DNA of 64,000 bases from NCBI RefSeq assembly GCF_014836535.1, contig NZ_JACSQP010000002.1:1-64000 (forward strand), read 5' to 3'. Under the pieces are notes generated by a model. It saw nothing but the letters and a program-made list of their open reading frames with translations. It made no database searches and had not been told where the DNA came from. Positions 36,578 through 45,911 of this stretch are shown here, one piece after another; position 1 is the first letter of the stretch, and every line of letters starts with the position of its first letter. Both the position numbers and the translations under genes were made by a program. The stretch comes from Microbacterium pullorum. GTDB lineage: Bacteria > Actinomycetota > Actinomycetes > Actinomycetales > Microbacteriaceae.

Positions 36578-38080
36578 TCAGCCCGCGGTGTGCGTGAGGC
36601 GCCCGGCGATCATCGTCGCCGCCACGGCCATGCCGCGCAGGGTCTGCTCGTCGGCCGTGAGTGGGTCGTGGGAGACGACCGCGAGGTCGGCGACGCCGCC
36701 GATCTGCAGCGCCGAACCGCCGAGCGAGCCGTGCTCGGTGGATGCCGCGAGAGCGGTCGCGGCAGGCACGGCCTGTGCCGGCTGCCAGGGCTCTCGGCCG
36801 TCGCGGGTGCGGTGCACGGCGGCCGCCATCGCCGCCCACGGGTCGAGGGCGGAGACCGGGGCGTCGGAGCCGAACAGCAGGTTGACGCCGGCGTCGGCGA
36901 AGGCCCGCAGCGGATACGGCTGCGCGGTCTGGGTGGCCCACACCGTGTCGGTGATGTCCCGGTCGTCCAGCGCGTGCTCCGGCTGCACGCTGGCGCCCAC
37001 CTGCAGCGACGCGAACCGGCGCACGTCGGCGTGGGCGACGAGCTGGGCGTGCTCGATCGAGCCGGAGGCGCCGGTGAGGGCGAAGGCGTCCAGCGCATGC
37101 GCGTTCGCGACGTCGCCGATCGCGTGGATCGCCGATGACAGGCCGGCGGCGGTGGCCCGCGTCATGAGCGCGAGCAGCTCGTCGGGCGGCACCGTGAGCA
37201 TGCCGTGGTTGAACGGGTCCCCGGGGTAGGCGTGCGAGCACGCGGCGGTGCGCGTGCCGAGCGACCCGTCGGAGATGACCTTGAGGGATCCGACCCGGAA
37301 CAGACCCGCCGGGTCGACCGCATCGTCGGTCTCGAGCCCCAGCCCGATCGCCCGGTCGAGGTCGGCCGGGTAGATGCCGAAGCGCGCACGAACGGTGTCG
37401 AAGCCCTGCGCGGCGCGGCGCGCCCAGGCATCCGCATTGAACGCCATGTCGAAATCGACGATGCCGACCACGCCCCGAGCGGCGGCCGCGTGTGCCATCT
37501 GCGCCACTGCGGCGTCGGAGACGTCGGTGGGCACCAGATTCAGCCGGCGCGAGATCTCGAACGCGGGTTCTTCGCGCAGCAGACCCGAGCCGGATGCCGG
37601 GTGGCCCTCGCGTCGGAGCGCGGCGGAGTTGAGCCACACGCTGTGCACATCGGCGTTTATCAGGTAGGTCGGCACGTCGCCGGTCGCCGCGTCGAGCCCG
37701 GCGAGGGTGGGCTCGTCCGGCCACAGCGCGTGGCGGAACCCGCTGCCTACGCGACGACCGTCGTCGAGCACCGGCGCGTCGGCCATGATCCGTGCCGCGT
37801 GCGCCGCGCTCGTGGCGTGGCCGAGCGGCGTCCGCTGCGCAAGGAGAGCCCACTGAACCGCGTGCACGTGGTGGTCCCAGAGGCCCGGGATGAGCCACCC
37901 GCCGCCGGCGTCGAGCACGATGCCTTGCCGGGGCAGCGCGCCTGTGGGCGCGATGTCGGCGATCACGCCTGCGCGCAGGTGCACATCGACGAGGTCGTCG
38001 CCGTAGGGGTCGGTGCGCTCGGCGCCCGTCAGCCGGGCGTTGGCGATGACGGCGACGTGGTCGCCGACGGCAGGGGTCAT
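36578..38080 (-). CDS. YtcJ-like metal-dependent amidohydrolase
   Basis: The 500-residue protein belongs to amidohydrolase family 3: N-terminal beta-sandwich, first metal motif in GGGWLIPGLWDHHVHAVQWALL, LKVISDGSLGTRTAACSHAYPG in the barrel, the histidine in SAIHAIGDVANAHALDAF, and the aspartate in NLLFGSDAPVSALDPWAAMAAAVHR. Substrate unknown. It is the last gene of the rpiB-nei-paiB set and its ATG overlaps the paiB stop (ATGA). Confidence 0.9.
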   Translation of the reverse strand: MTPAVGDHVAVIANARLTGAERTDPYGDDLVDVHLRAGVIADIAPTGALPRQGIVLDAGGGWLIPGLWDHHVHAVQWALLAQRTPLGHATSAAHAARIMADAPVLDDGRRVGSGFRHALWPDEPTLAGLDAATGDVPTYLINADVHSVWLNSAALRREGHPASGSGLLREEPAFEISRRLNLVPTDVSDAAVAQMAHAAAARGVVGIVDFDMAFNADAWARRAAQGFDTVRARFGIYPADLDRAIGLGLETDDAVDPAGLFRVGSLKVISDGSLGTRTAACSHAYPGDPFNHGMLTVPPDELLALMTRATAAGLSSAIHAIGDVANAHALDAFALTGASGSIEHAQLVAHADVRRFASLQVGASVQPEHALDDRDITDTVWATQTAQPYPLRAFADAGVNLLFGSDAPVSALDPWAAMAAAVHRTRDGREPWQPAQAVPAATALAASTEHGSLGGSALQIGGVADLAVVSHDPLTADEQTLRGMAVAATMIAGRLTHTAG

Positions 38081-38718
38081 GAGGGGGTCCTTCTGGCGTG
38101 ATGGGCGCGACGCATCTCGCCGGCCAGGCGAGCGTCCGCGTACGGGGACGATCCCGCCTCGAGTTCGGCGATGATCGTCTCGACGACCTCGTCGGAACGA
38201 TTCTGACTCAGCTTGCGCTTGGCCACGACCCGGGAGGGCGTGAGCCGGAACCCGACGGTGCCCTTCTCCAGCCGGTGCACGTACTCCGCGTCGTTCGGCC
38301 GCTCCCACAGACGGCGCTGCCGCGGCATGTCGCTTTCGAACCGGGCCACCAGGCGGTCGAGCACCGCGAGGTTCTCCTCGGGCGTGAGCAGTTCGGGAAC
38401 GCCGCTCATGTGAGCGGAGATGAAGTTCCAGGTCGGCACCGCTGCGACGTCGCCGTACCAGCCGGGCGAGATGTAGCCGTGAGGACCCTGCACGATGACC
38501 ATGAGCTCGCGCCGGCCGAGGCCGTGGATGAGGTCGTCGGGCTTGCCGACATGCCCCACGACGGTGAGGTCGTCGCGGGTGTCGTCGAGCAGCACGGCGT
38601 AGTGCGACGCCACGAGACCGTCGGGCGTGCTGCTGACGAGCGTCACCCACGGGTTCTGGTCGATCAGACGGCGCAGCTCCGCGACATCGGTCATGACGAA
38701 ACTCGGGTTCTGCCTCAC
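38077..38718 (-). CDS. PaiB-like FMN-binding protein
   Basis: The 213-residue product matches the FMN-binding split-barrel family named after Bacillus PaiB: MRQNPSFVMTDVAELRRLIDQNPWVTLVSSTPDGLVASHYAVLLD, then GHVGKPDDLIHGLGRRELMVIVQGPHGYISPGWYG and VPTWNFISAHMSG. The regulator role comes from Bacillus and is not proven in general. The GTG start is fixed by the overlap with the nei stop (GTGA) and by the family start VRQNPSF. Confidence 0.9.
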   Translation of the reverse strand: MRQNPSFVMTDVAELRRLIDQNPWVTLVSSTPDGLVASHYAVLLDDTRDDLTVVGHVGKPDDLIHGLGRRELMVIVQGPHGYISPGWYGDVAAVPTWNFISAHMSGVPELLTPEENLAVLDRLVARFESDMPRQRRLWERPNDAEYVHRLEKGTVGFRLTPSRVVAKRKLSQNRSDEVVETIIAELEAGSSPYADARLAGEMRRAHHARRTPS

Positions 38719-39713
38719 GCCTGGCACCTCGGGCACCAGTAGAGCTTGCGGGAAGCCATCTCCTCGACGACGATCGCCGTGCCGCAGACGCGGCACGGCA
38801 GGCCCGCCCGGTGGTACACCCAGTGCCGGTCGTCACGGCTGGCCATGGCGCGCCGGTAGTCGTCGGGTGCGAGGTCGTCCATCGTCATCATCTGACCGGT
38901 CTCGACGCCGATCGACAGCAGCTTCACCCAATCCCGCCAGAGCGCCCGCACGGTCTCCTCCGGCACATCTCGCCCGGGGGTGTGGGGGTTCTGCCGCGCC
39001 CGGAACAGCACTTCGGCGCGGTACACGTTGCCGATGCCGCTGACGACGGCCTGGTCCATGAGGAGCAGCCCGATCGGGGTGGGCTTGCGTCGCACCGTCG
39101 CGGTGAAACGCTCCTCACCGACGGCGACGTCGTCGACGAGCGGATCGGGTCCGAGCTTGGCGACCGACGCCGCCATCTCTTCGGGTGTCTGCAGTGCGCA
39201 CGCGGTCGGCCCGCGCAGGTCAGCACACGTGATGTCGGTCATGAGGCGCAGCCTCACCTGTCCGACGACCGCCGGCGGCCACTGCTCGTCCTCGGCCAGG
39301 CCTGTGGTCTGCTCCGACATGCGCACGTGCACGCGGGTGCGCCGGGGCGCACCGATCGAGGCGAGCGAGTTCTCACCCGCGGCATCGAGGATCGGGGCGT
39401 CGTCGAGCGCGGTGCCGCGCTGGTTGGTCTGTCCCATCCGCCCGTTGGCGGACGCGATGGTCGGGTCGACGAGGATCTCCCCCGCGAAGTCCCAGGCGCC
39501 GTACATGCCCAGGTGCACGCGCAGCCAGATGTCGTCGTCGAAGGCGAGGAACATCTGCTTACCCACCGCGCGCACCTCCGTCGCGGTGCGCCCATCGATC
39601 ACAGCGGCGCCCTCGACGAATCGCCCCTGCGGGCTCGATGCCACAACCGGGCGTCCGACGAAGTTGCGGTCGAACTGCCGGGCGATGCGGTGGACGGAGT
39701 GACCCTCGGGCAT
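38715..39713 (-). CDS. Fpg/Nei family DNA glycosylase/AP lyase
   Basis: The 332-residue base-excision enzyme removes oxidised bases. Catalytic Pro2 and Glu3 are in MPEGHSVHRIARQF, the helix-two-turn-helix follows GIGNVYRAEVLFRARQNPHTPGR, and the C-terminal zinc finger is CRVCGTAIVVEEMASRKLYWCPRC. The MPEGHSVHR start is closer to the Nei-type (endonuclease VIII) branch than to Fpg. Its ATG shares a base with the rpiB stop (TGATG). Confidence 0.93.
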   Translation of the reverse strand: MPEGHSVHRIARQFDRNFVGRPVVASSPQGRFVEGAAVIDGRTATEVRAVGKQMFLAFDDDIWLRVHLGMYGAWDFAGEILVDPTIASANGRMGQTNQRGTALDDAPILDAAGENSLASIGAPRRTRVHVRMSEQTTGLAEDEQWPPAVVGQVRLRLMTDITCADLRGPTACALQTPEEMAASVAKLGPDPLVDDVAVGEERFTATVRRKPTPIGLLLMDQAVVSGIGNVYRAEVLFRARQNPHTPGRDVPEETVRALWRDWVKLLSIGVETGQMMTMDDLAPDDYRRAMASRDDRHWVYHRAGLPCRVCGTAIVVEEMASRKLYWCPRCQA

Positions 39714-40258
39714 CAGCCTGCTTCCGGGTCGAACGTGCTCTCGTCGGCGGCGAGGACGCCCGCCTGCTCCCCCGTCGCCCGGGGGTCGGGCAGCAGCGAG
39801 CCGTCGGTCTCGTACGCGGCCAGCTGCCCGATGCGCCGCGCGTGCCGCTCGTCGCCCGAGAACGGCGTCGCGATGAAACGGTCGATGAAGCCCGCGGCCT
39901 CGTCGAACGTGTGTTGGCGGGCGCCGATCGCGATCACGTTGGCGTCGTTGTGCTCGCGGGCCAGTTCTGCCGTCGCGAGGCTCCACACCAGGGCGGCCCG
40001 GGCGCCGCGCACCTTGTTCGCCGCCATCTGCTCGCCGTTGCCCGAGCCGCCGAAGACGACGCCGAGAGTCTCCACGCCGGCGTTCTGGTCACGCACCACG
40101 GCCTCGGCCGCGCGGATGCAGAAAGCGGGATAGTCATCGAGCGGGTCGTACTCCAGCGGCCCGTGGTCCACGATCTCGTGCCCCTGGCCCGCCAGGTGGT
40201 GCTGCAGGTGCGTGGAGAACTCGAGGCCGGCGTGATCGGTCGCGATGTGGATGCGCAT
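39713..40258 (-). CDS. rpiB: Ribose-5-phosphate isomerase B
   Basis: RpiB interconverts ribose-5-phosphate and ribulose-5-phosphate. The 181 residues have MRIHIATDHAGLEFSTHLQHHL, VVFGGSGNGEQMAANKVRGARAALVWSLATAELAREHNDANVIAIGARQHT, typical of the RpiB/LacA fold; the GSGNG glycine-rich loop where other members hold the catalytic Cys is the actinobacterial variant with Ser. TAGAAT 6 nt before the ATG suggests a leaderless transcript that begins the rpiB-nei-paiB-amidohydrolase set. Confidence 0.94.
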   Translation of the reverse strand: MRIHIATDHAGLEFSTHLQHHLAGQGHEIVDHGPLEYDPLDDYPAFCIRAAEAVVRDQNAGVETLGVVFGGSGNGEQMAANKVRGARAALVWSLATAELAREHNDANVIAIGARQHTFDEAAGFIDRFIATPFSGDERHARRIGQLAAYETDGSLLPDPRATGEQAGVLAADESTFDPEAG

Positions 40259-40264
40259 GCGTCG

Positions 40265-40270
40265 ATTCTA
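40265..40270 (-). promoter_or_regulatory. -10 box for a leaderless rpiB operon transcript
   Basis: TAGAAT on the minus strand, 6 nt before the ATG at 40258. Confidence 0.6.
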
Positions 40271-40305
40271 GGGCCGAGGCCTCAGCCCCCGGGCGCCGCG
40301 GAGGC

Positions 40306-41517
40306 TCAGGGCGCGACGCCGGCGGCGGCGGGTTTGAAACCGGCGCGCACGTTCTCGCAGCAGGCCGGACGGCACACGTCGAACCAGGGTCCCAGCGACG
40401 TGCGGTGGGGCCGTTCGGCGGCCGGGGTGCCCTCGACGCGTTCCATCACGAGGTCGATGAGACCCGTGACGTAGGCGGGGTCGACGCCCGGCGTCGCGGT
40501 GCGCACGGCCCGCAGCCCCGCCTCCTCGGCGGCTTGCACCGCCTCGGTGTCGAGGTCCCAGAGCACCTCCATGTGGTCGCTCACGAACCCCAACGGCACG
40601 ATGGCGACCGCACGCACACCGGCATCCGGCAGGGTTTCGATCACATCGACCACATCGGGTTCGAGCCACGGCTGCGACGGCGGGCCCGAGCGCGACTGAT
40701 AGACGAGATCCCAGGCGACGGATGCCGCGTCAGGACGCTCGGCGGCGAGATCGCCCATGATGACCTCGGCCACGGCGCGGTGCTGCGCCGCGTACGCGCC
40801 GCCTTCGCCCCAGTCGACGTCGCGCGGACCCGAGCGCACGGCGTCATCCATCGGCACGCTGTGGGTGGAGAAGAGCACGCGGATCTCGCTCGCAGCGATG
40901 CCGTCGTCGAGGAAGCCTGCCACCGCCTGCGACACGCCCGCGCTGATGGGGGCGACGAAGCCGGGGTGGTCGAAGAACTGGCGCACCTTGTCGATGGTGA
41001 CGACGTCCCCGAGCCCGGTGCGGGTGAGCACCTGCGCGAAGTCCTCGCGATACTGGCGGCAGCTCGAGAACGAGCTGTACGCGCTCGTCGCGATGGCGAT
41101 GAGCGAGGTGTCCCCGGCGGCCGCGGCATGCTTCACCGCGTCGTCGAGGTACGGGCCCCAGTTGCGGTTGCCCCAGTACACCGGCAGGTCGATGCCCCGA
41201 CGCGCGAGTTCGTCCTCGAGGGCCGCCTTGAGCGCGCGGTTCTGATCGTTGATGGGACTGACCCCGCCGAAGTGGCGGTAATGATGCGCGACCTCCTCGA
41301 GACGTTCGTCGGGGATGCCGCGACCGGCGGTCACATTGCGCAGGAACGGGATGACGTCATCCTGCCCCTCGGGACCGCCGAAGCCGGCGAGCAGAATGCC
41401 GTCATAGGCCACGGGCACCTCGATGTGCGGGGCGCCGGAGGCGGCCGCGCGAGAGGCGAAGCGAACCGCTGCGGTGTCGCCTGGGGTGACCGATGGGGTG
41501 TCGTCGAGTGCGCTCAC
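40306..41517 (-). CDS. hemH: Coproporphyrin ferrochelatase
   Basis: In actinobacteria this enzyme (CpfC) inserts iron into coproporphyrin III, followed by decarboxylation to heme. The 403-residue protein has AFGGPEG-type GILLAGFGGPEGQDDVIPFL near residue 45, the catalytic histidine in VLFSTHSVPM and the acidic patch in LVYQSRSGPPSQPWLEPDV. Cys153 (SSCRQY) plus the tail CRPACC near residues 385-390 fit the [2Fe-2S] cluster ligands known in actinobacterial ferrochelatases. The start is GTG at 41517. Confidence 0.93.
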   Translation of the reverse strand: MSALDDTPSVTPGDTAAVRFASRAAASGAPHIEVPVAYDGILLAGFGGPEGQDDVIPFLRNVTAGRGIPDERLEEVAHHYRHFGGVSPINDQNRALKAALEDELARRGIDLPVYWGNRNWGPYLDDAVKHAAAAGDTSLIAIATSAYSSFSSCRQYREDFAQVLTRTGLGDVVTIDKVRQFFDHPGFVAPISAGVSQAVAGFLDDGIAASEIRVLFSTHSVPMDDAVRSGPRDVDWGEGGAYAAQHRAVAEVIMGDLAAERPDAASVAWDLVYQSRSGPPSQPWLEPDVVDVIETLPDAGVRAVAIVPLGFVSDHMEVLWDLDTEAVQAAEEAGLRAVRTATPGVDPAYVTGLIDLVMERVEGTPAAERPHRTSLGPWFDVCRPACCENVRAGFKPAAAGVAP

Positions 41518-41599
41518 GCGTCCATCCTCGCACCGTCACGCGCGAGGAGGGCGCGATCGGCGCCACCGCCCGTACCGTGGCAGCCCGCACCCGACGACG

Positions 41600-41605
41600 T
41601 AGGCT
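41600..41605 (+). promoter_or_regulatory. Candidate -10 box of pepN
   Basis: TAGGCT; RNA would start near 41612 and leave a leader of about 53 nt with the Shine-Dalgarno GGGAGAA (41653-41659). Confidence 0.45.
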
Positions 41606-41664
41606 GTGGGACGTGCCCGCGCTGCCGGGCGCCCTCAGACACCCGAACATTTGGGAGAACCGCC

Positions 41665-44220
41665 GTGCCCGGAGAGAATCTCACCCGCATCGAAGCGCAG
41701 GAGCGTCGCGCCGTCCTCGACCCGGCAGCCGCCGTGTCGTACGAGGTCGACCTCGATCTGACCCGCGGGGCGGAGGTGTTCGGCTCGCGCACGACCGTGC
41801 GATTCGGCGCGACCCCCGGCGCCGCCACGTTCATCGACCTCATCGCCCGCGACGTGCGGGAGGTCACTCTCAACGGCCGGAGCCTGGATCCCGCGGCGGT
41901 CTTCGCCGACTCGCGCATCGCGCTGGCGGACCTCGCCGCCGAGAACGAGCTGACGATCGACGCCGACTGCCTCTACACCAACACCGGCGAGGGCCTGCAC
42001 CGCTTCGTCGACCCCGTCGACGGCGAGGTGTACCTCTACTCGCAGTTCGAGGTGCCCGATTCGCGCCGCATGTTCGCGGTGTTCGAGCAGCCCGATGTGA
42101 AGGCGACCTTCCAGTTCACCGTCACCGCGCCCGAGCCGTGGCACGTCGTCTCCAACTCCCCCACACCCGAGCCCAAGCGCCACGGCGACGGCACCGCGAC
42201 GTGGACGTTCGAGCCGACTCCGCTCATCTCCTCGTACATCACCGCACTCATCGCGGGCCCCTACCAGGCGACGTTCTCGGAACTGACCAGCACCTCCGGT
42301 CGCGTCATCCCGCTCGGGGTCTACGCCCGCAAGAGCCTGTGGCAGTTCCTCGACGCCGACTACATCTTCGACAAGACGCGTCAGGGCTTCGCGTACTTCG
42401 AGGAGAAGTTCGACTACCCGTACCCGTTCGCCAAGTACGACCAGCTGTTCGTGCCGGAGTTCAACGCGGGGGCGATGGAGAACGCCGGCGCGGTGACCTT
42501 CACCGAGACCTACGTCTTCCGCAGCAAGGTCACCGACGCGGTCAAGGAGCGTCGCGTCGTGACGATCCTGCACGAGCTGGCGCACATGTGGTTCGGCGAC
42601 CTGGTGACGATGCGCTGGTGGAACGACCTGTGGCTGAACGAATCGTTCGCCGAGTGGGCGTCGACCATGGCCACCGCCGAGGCCACCGAGTGGGACGCGG
42701 CGTGGACCACCTTCAACGCGATGGAGAAGACCTGGGCCTACCGCCAGGACCAGCTGCCTTCCACTCACCCCGTCGTCGCGCAGATCAACGACCTCGAAGA
42801 CGTGCAGGTCAACTTCGACGGCATCACGTATGCCAAGGGCGGCTCCGTGCTCAAGCAGCTGGCCGCCTGGGTCGGCATCGAGCAGTTCTTCGGCGGTGTG
42901 GCCGCGTACTTCAAGAAGAACGAGTGGTCCAACACCGAGCTGTCCGACCTCATGGTCGAACTCGAGCGCACGAGCGGCCGCGACCTGTCGACCTGGTCGA
43001 AGAAGTGGCTCGAGACCGCCGGTGTCAACACGCTCTCCCCGGAGATCGCCACCGATGGCGACGGTGACATCACGCGCTTCGCCATCGTGCAGACCGCTCC
43101 GGCGGACTACCCCACGATCCGCCCGCACCGCCTCGGCATCGGGTTCTACCAGCTGCAGGGTGATGCGCTCGTGCGGGTTCACCACGAGGAGCTCGACGTC
43201 GACGGCGACCTCACCGAGGTGCCGCAGCTCAAGGGTCGCGCCCGCCCCGATCTGGTGCTGCTCAACGACGAGGACCTCGCCTACGCGAAGATCCGACTCG
43301 ACGAGCGTTCACTGCAGACCGCCATCGCGCACCTGAGCAAGATCAGCGACCCGCTCGCGCGGTCGCTGGTGTGGGGTGCGGCGTGGGACCAGACCCGCGA
43401 CGCCGAGGCATCCGCCACCGACTACGTCGACCTCGTGCTGCGCAACATCGGTTCCGAAACCGAGTCCACCACCGTGCGCACGACGCTGAGCCAGTTGCTG
43501 CTCGCCGCGTCGTCGTACGTCGCCCCGTCGCGTCGCGATGAGACGCGGGCGCGCGTGGCCGACGGCCTGTGGGAGCTCGCCCAGGCCGCGCAGCCCGGCA
43601 GCGACAGCCAGCTGCAGTTCGTCACCGCGTTCGCCGCCGCCGCCGCGACCCCCGCCCACGCCGAGACGGTGCGGGCGCTGCGCAGCGGCGAGCTGTCGCT
43701 GGACGGCCTCAAGATCGACACCGACCTGTCGTGGCAGCTGCTGATCGCCCTGGCCGCGGCCGGCGCGGTCGACGCCGCCGTGATCGAGAACGCCCTCGCC
43801 GCGGACAACACCGCCAAGGGAGGCGAGTTCGCAGCTCAGGCGCGTGCGGCACTTCCGACGGCCGACGCCAAGCGCGCCGCCTGGTCGTCCCTCATCGACA
43901 CCGCCGACGCGCCCAACACGATCGTGCGTGCCGCCGCCGCGGGGTTCACGCACCCGGCCGGACGCGACCTGCTGGCGGAGTTCGTCCCGGCCTACTTCGA
44001 GATGCTGCTGCCGATCTGGGAGTCGCGTTCGTACCAGATCGCGCAGTACCTGATCGTGGGGCTGTACCCGGCGCCGCTGGCCGACGTCGCGCTGCGCGAC
44101 GCGACCCGCGGCTGGCTCGCCGAGCACCAGGACGCACCGCCGGCGCTGCGTCGTCTGGTCGCCGAGAACCTCGCCGGCGTCGAGCGCGCCCTGTCGGTGC
44201 AGGCGCGCGACGCCGAGTAG
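41665..44220 (+). CDS. pepN: Aminopeptidase N (M1 family)
   Basis: The 851-residue zinc aminopeptidase has the exopeptidase motif GAMEN near residue 270 (EFNAGAMENAGAVTFTE), the zinc motif HELAHMWFGDLVT near residue 303 and the third ligand in LWLNESFAEWAS. An ERAP1-like helical domain makes up the C-terminal third (from about 540). The GTG at 41665, after GGGAGAA, is the start that matches the family N-terminus (MPGENLTRIEAQERRAVL); the open frame upstream overlaps hemH on the opposite strand and is not coding. Confidence 0.95.
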   Translation: MPGENLTRIEAQERRAVLDPAAAVSYEVDLDLTRGAEVFGSRTTVRFGATPGAATFIDLIARDVREVTLNGRSLDPAAVFADSRIALADLAAENELTIDADCLYTNTGEGLHRFVDPVDGEVYLYSQFEVPDSRRMFAVFEQPDVKATFQFTVTAPEPWHVVSNSPTPEPKRHGDGTATWTFEPTPLISSYITALIAGPYQATFSELTSTSGRVIPLGVYARKSLWQFLDADYIFDKTRQGFAYFEEKFDYPYPFAKYDQLFVPEFNAGAMENAGAVTFTETYVFRSKVTDAVKERRVVTILHELAHMWFGDLVTMRWWNDLWLNESFAEWASTMATAEATEWDAAWTTFNAMEKTWAYRQDQLPSTHPVVAQINDLEDVQVNFDGITYAKGGSVLKQLAAWVGIEQFFGGVAAYFKKNEWSNTELSDLMVELERTSGRDLSTWSKKWLETAGVNTLSPEIATDGDGDITRFAIVQTAPADYPTIRPHRLGIGFYQLQGDALVRVHHEELDVDGDLTEVPQLKGRARPDLVLLNDEDLAYAKIRLDERSLQTAIAHLSKISDPLARSLVWGAAWDQTRDAEASATDYVDLVLRNIGSETESTTVRTTLSQLLLAASSYVAPSRRDETRARVADGLWELAQAAQPGSDSQLQFVTAFAAAAATPAHAETVRALRSGELSLDGLKIDTDLSWQLLIALAAAGAVDAAVIENALAADNTAKGGEFAAQARAALPTADAKRAAWSSLIDTADAPNTIVRAAAAGFTHPAGRDLLAEFVPAYFEMLLPIWESRSYQIAQYLIVGLYPAPLADVALRDATRGWLAEHQDAPPALRRLVAENLAGVERALSVQARDAE

Positions 44221-44236
44221 GCGCACGACCATCAGC

Positions 44237-44272
44237 CGCGCCCCGACCCCACCCGCGTGGGGTCGGGGCGCG
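44237..44272 (+). terminator. Hairpin after pepN
   Basis: CGCGCCCCGACCCCAC (44237-44252) pairs perfectly over 16 bp with GTGGGGTCGGGGCGCG (44257-44272), 4-nt loop, 17 bp behind the pepN stop. No U-tract. Confidence 0.85.
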
Positions 44273-44315
44273 CTGTCATGCCGGCACGCTCAGCCACTGC
44301 AAGGGGCAGGGACAG

Positions 44316-44321
44316 TAGGAT
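44316..44321 (+). promoter_or_regulatory. -10 box for a leaderless mscS-type transcript
   Basis: TAGGAT, 7 nt before the ATG at 44329; no Shine-Dalgarno sequence. Confidence 0.6.
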
Positions 44322-44328
44322 CAGGACG

Positions 44329-45414
44329 ATGGACGACGTGACGAATCCGGACTTCTGGGCGCGTGCGCTCGTGGTCCTCATCTCGGTGGGCTGGAACCTG
44401 CTCGCGGTGGCCGCCATCATCCTCGGCGGCTTCCTCGTGTCGTGGGTGCTGCGCATCGTGATCCGGCGCATCGTGGAACGGATCGTCTCCGGCGCCAAGT
44501 CCAAGGCGCGGGTGGATGACACCCAGGCGCTGGATCGCTCTCCCCTCGCGCAGGTGCGCCTCGTGCAGCGCACCCGCACGCTCGGCACCATCCTGCAGAA
44601 CATCGTGAACGTGGCGATCGTGATCATCGTCACGCTGCTGGTGGTGCAGGTCGTCGCCCCCTCGGTGCTCGGCTCATTCGCCCTGCTGTCAGCCGCCATC
44701 GGCGCCGGCCTCGGCTTCGGCGCTCAGAACATCGTCAAGGACGTGCTCAACGGCATCTTCATCGTCGCCGAGGACCAGATCGGAATCGGCGACGTCGTCG
44801 ACGTGGGGCTGGCGACGGGTGTCGTGGAGTACGTCTCCGTGCGGGTCACCCACGTGCGTGATGTCAACGGCACGCTCTGGTTCGTGCGCAACGGCGAGAT
44901 CCTGCGCATCGGCAACATGTCGCAGGGCTGGGCACGCGCCGTCATCGACCTCGGCGTCCCCGCCGACGCCGACATCGCCGAGGTCGAGAAGAACCTGCTC
45001 GCCGCCGCACGCAGTCTGCAGAAGGACCCGAAGTGGCGCACCCGCATCCTCGAGGACCCCGAGATGTGGGGGTTGGAATCGATCGACGGCGATACGCTCC
45101 TGATCCGCGTGGTCATGAAGACCCGCGCCAATGCGAAGGACGACGTCGCTCGTGAGCTGCGGATGCGTCTCAAGCACGCGATCGACCAGATTGACCTCCC
45201 CGTCTCCCACCTCACCTCCGTCATGCTGACCGGCCCCGAGGGGGCGCAGCGTGTGCGCGGCGCGAACCCGCCGGTCACCAGGCCCACCCCTCTCGCCCCC
45301 GCAGATGCCCGGCCGCTCTGGCGGCCCAAGCGCGGCGGCAAGAACACCAAGACCGCTCCGGATGCCGCGGCCACCCCGCCGGCATCCGGCGATGGGGAAG
45401 AGAAGACCACATGA
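44329..45414 (+). CDS. Small-conductance mechanosensitive channel (MscS family)
   Basis: The 361-residue inner-membrane protein opens on membrane tension to release solutes in hypo-osmotic shock. Two membrane helices precede the pore helix (residues about 12-38 and 85-110). The pore region SAAIGAGLGFGAQNIVKDVLNGIFIVAEDQIGIGDVVDVG has the Ala/Gly packing pattern and the MscS beta-domain start. A Pro-rich, charged C-terminal tail is added (RPTPLAPADARPLWRPKRGGKNTKTAPDAAATPPASGD). The stop overlaps the globin start (ATGA). Confidence 0.92.
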   Translation: MDDVTNPDFWARALVVLISVGWNLLAVAAIILGGFLVSWVLRIVIRRIVERIVSGAKSKARVDDTQALDRSPLAQVRLVQRTRTLGTILQNIVNVAIVIIVTLLVVQVVAPSVLGSFALLSAAIGAGLGFGAQNIVKDVLNGIFIVAEDQIGIGDVVDVGLATGVVEYVSVRVTHVRDVNGTLWFVRNGEILRIGNMSQGWARAVIDLGVPADADIAEVEKNLLAAARSLQKDPKWRTRILEDPEMWGLESIDGDTLLIRVVMKTRANAKDDVARELRMRLKHAIDQIDLPVSHLTSVMLTGPEGAQRVRGANPPVTRPTPLAPADARPLWRPKRGGKNTKTAPDAAATPPASGDGEEKTT

Positions 45415-45878
45415 CCGATGCTGCTCCCGTTTCGTTCTACGACGAGATCGGCGGGCACGACACCTTCGTCCGCCTCGCCGCCGCGTTCTACCGCGGCGTC
45501 GCCGACGACGAGGTGCTGCGCCCGATGTACCCCGAGGACGACCTCGAGCCGGCCGCCCGCCGGCTGGAGATGTTCCTCGCCCAGTACTGGGGCGGGCCGA
45601 CGCAGTACAGCCAGGAGCGCGGGCACCCGCGCCTGCGCATGCGTCACGCCGCTTTCCACGTCAACCCCGACGCGCGCGACCGCTGGCTCGCGCACATGCG
45701 GGTGGCCGTCGACGAACTGCACCTCTCCCCCCTGCACGAGGCGACGCTGTGGGACTACCTCGAGCGCGCTGCGCATGCCATGGTGAACACGTTCGAACCG
45801 ACCGGCATCGGCCCGGCGACGGCTGGTCGGGACGCATCGGGCATCTCGCTCGTCAGCCGCCCACCCGACCACCGCTGA
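45411..45878 (+). CDS. Group II truncated hemoglobin (GlbO-like)
   Basis: The 155-residue globin has the 2-on-2 fold: SFYDEIGGHDTFVRLAAAFYRGVADDEVLRPMYPEDDLEPAARRLEMFLAQYWGGPTQYSQERGHPRLRMRHAAFHVNPDARDRWLAHM. The proximal histidine is in MRHAAFHV and the Trp in DRWL is the conserved G8 residue of group II. Likely tasks are oxygen delivery or NO/peroxide defence. Translation is coupled to the channel gene. Confidence 0.92.
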   Translation: MTDAAPVSFYDEIGGHDTFVRLAAAFYRGVADDEVLRPMYPEDDLEPAARRLEMFLAQYWGGPTQYSQERGHPRLRMRHAAFHVNPDARDRWLAHMRVAVDELHLSPLHEATLWDYLERAAHAMVNTFEPTGIGPATAGRDASGISLVSRPPDHR

Positions 45879-45911
45879 GCCGCACCCTCATCGTCGACGA
45901 AGGAGTCGCCC

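Noticed and set aside
41518-41535. Leaderless promoter for hemH (GAGGAT 6 nt before the GTG)
   Set aside because: The first base of the hexamer does not fit TANNNT, so it was left out of the leaderless list.
40405-41664. N-terminal extension of aminopeptidase N by about 420 residues
   Set aside because: It is antisense to hemH, and the family N-terminus begins exactly at GTG 41665 after a Shine-Dalgarno sequence.
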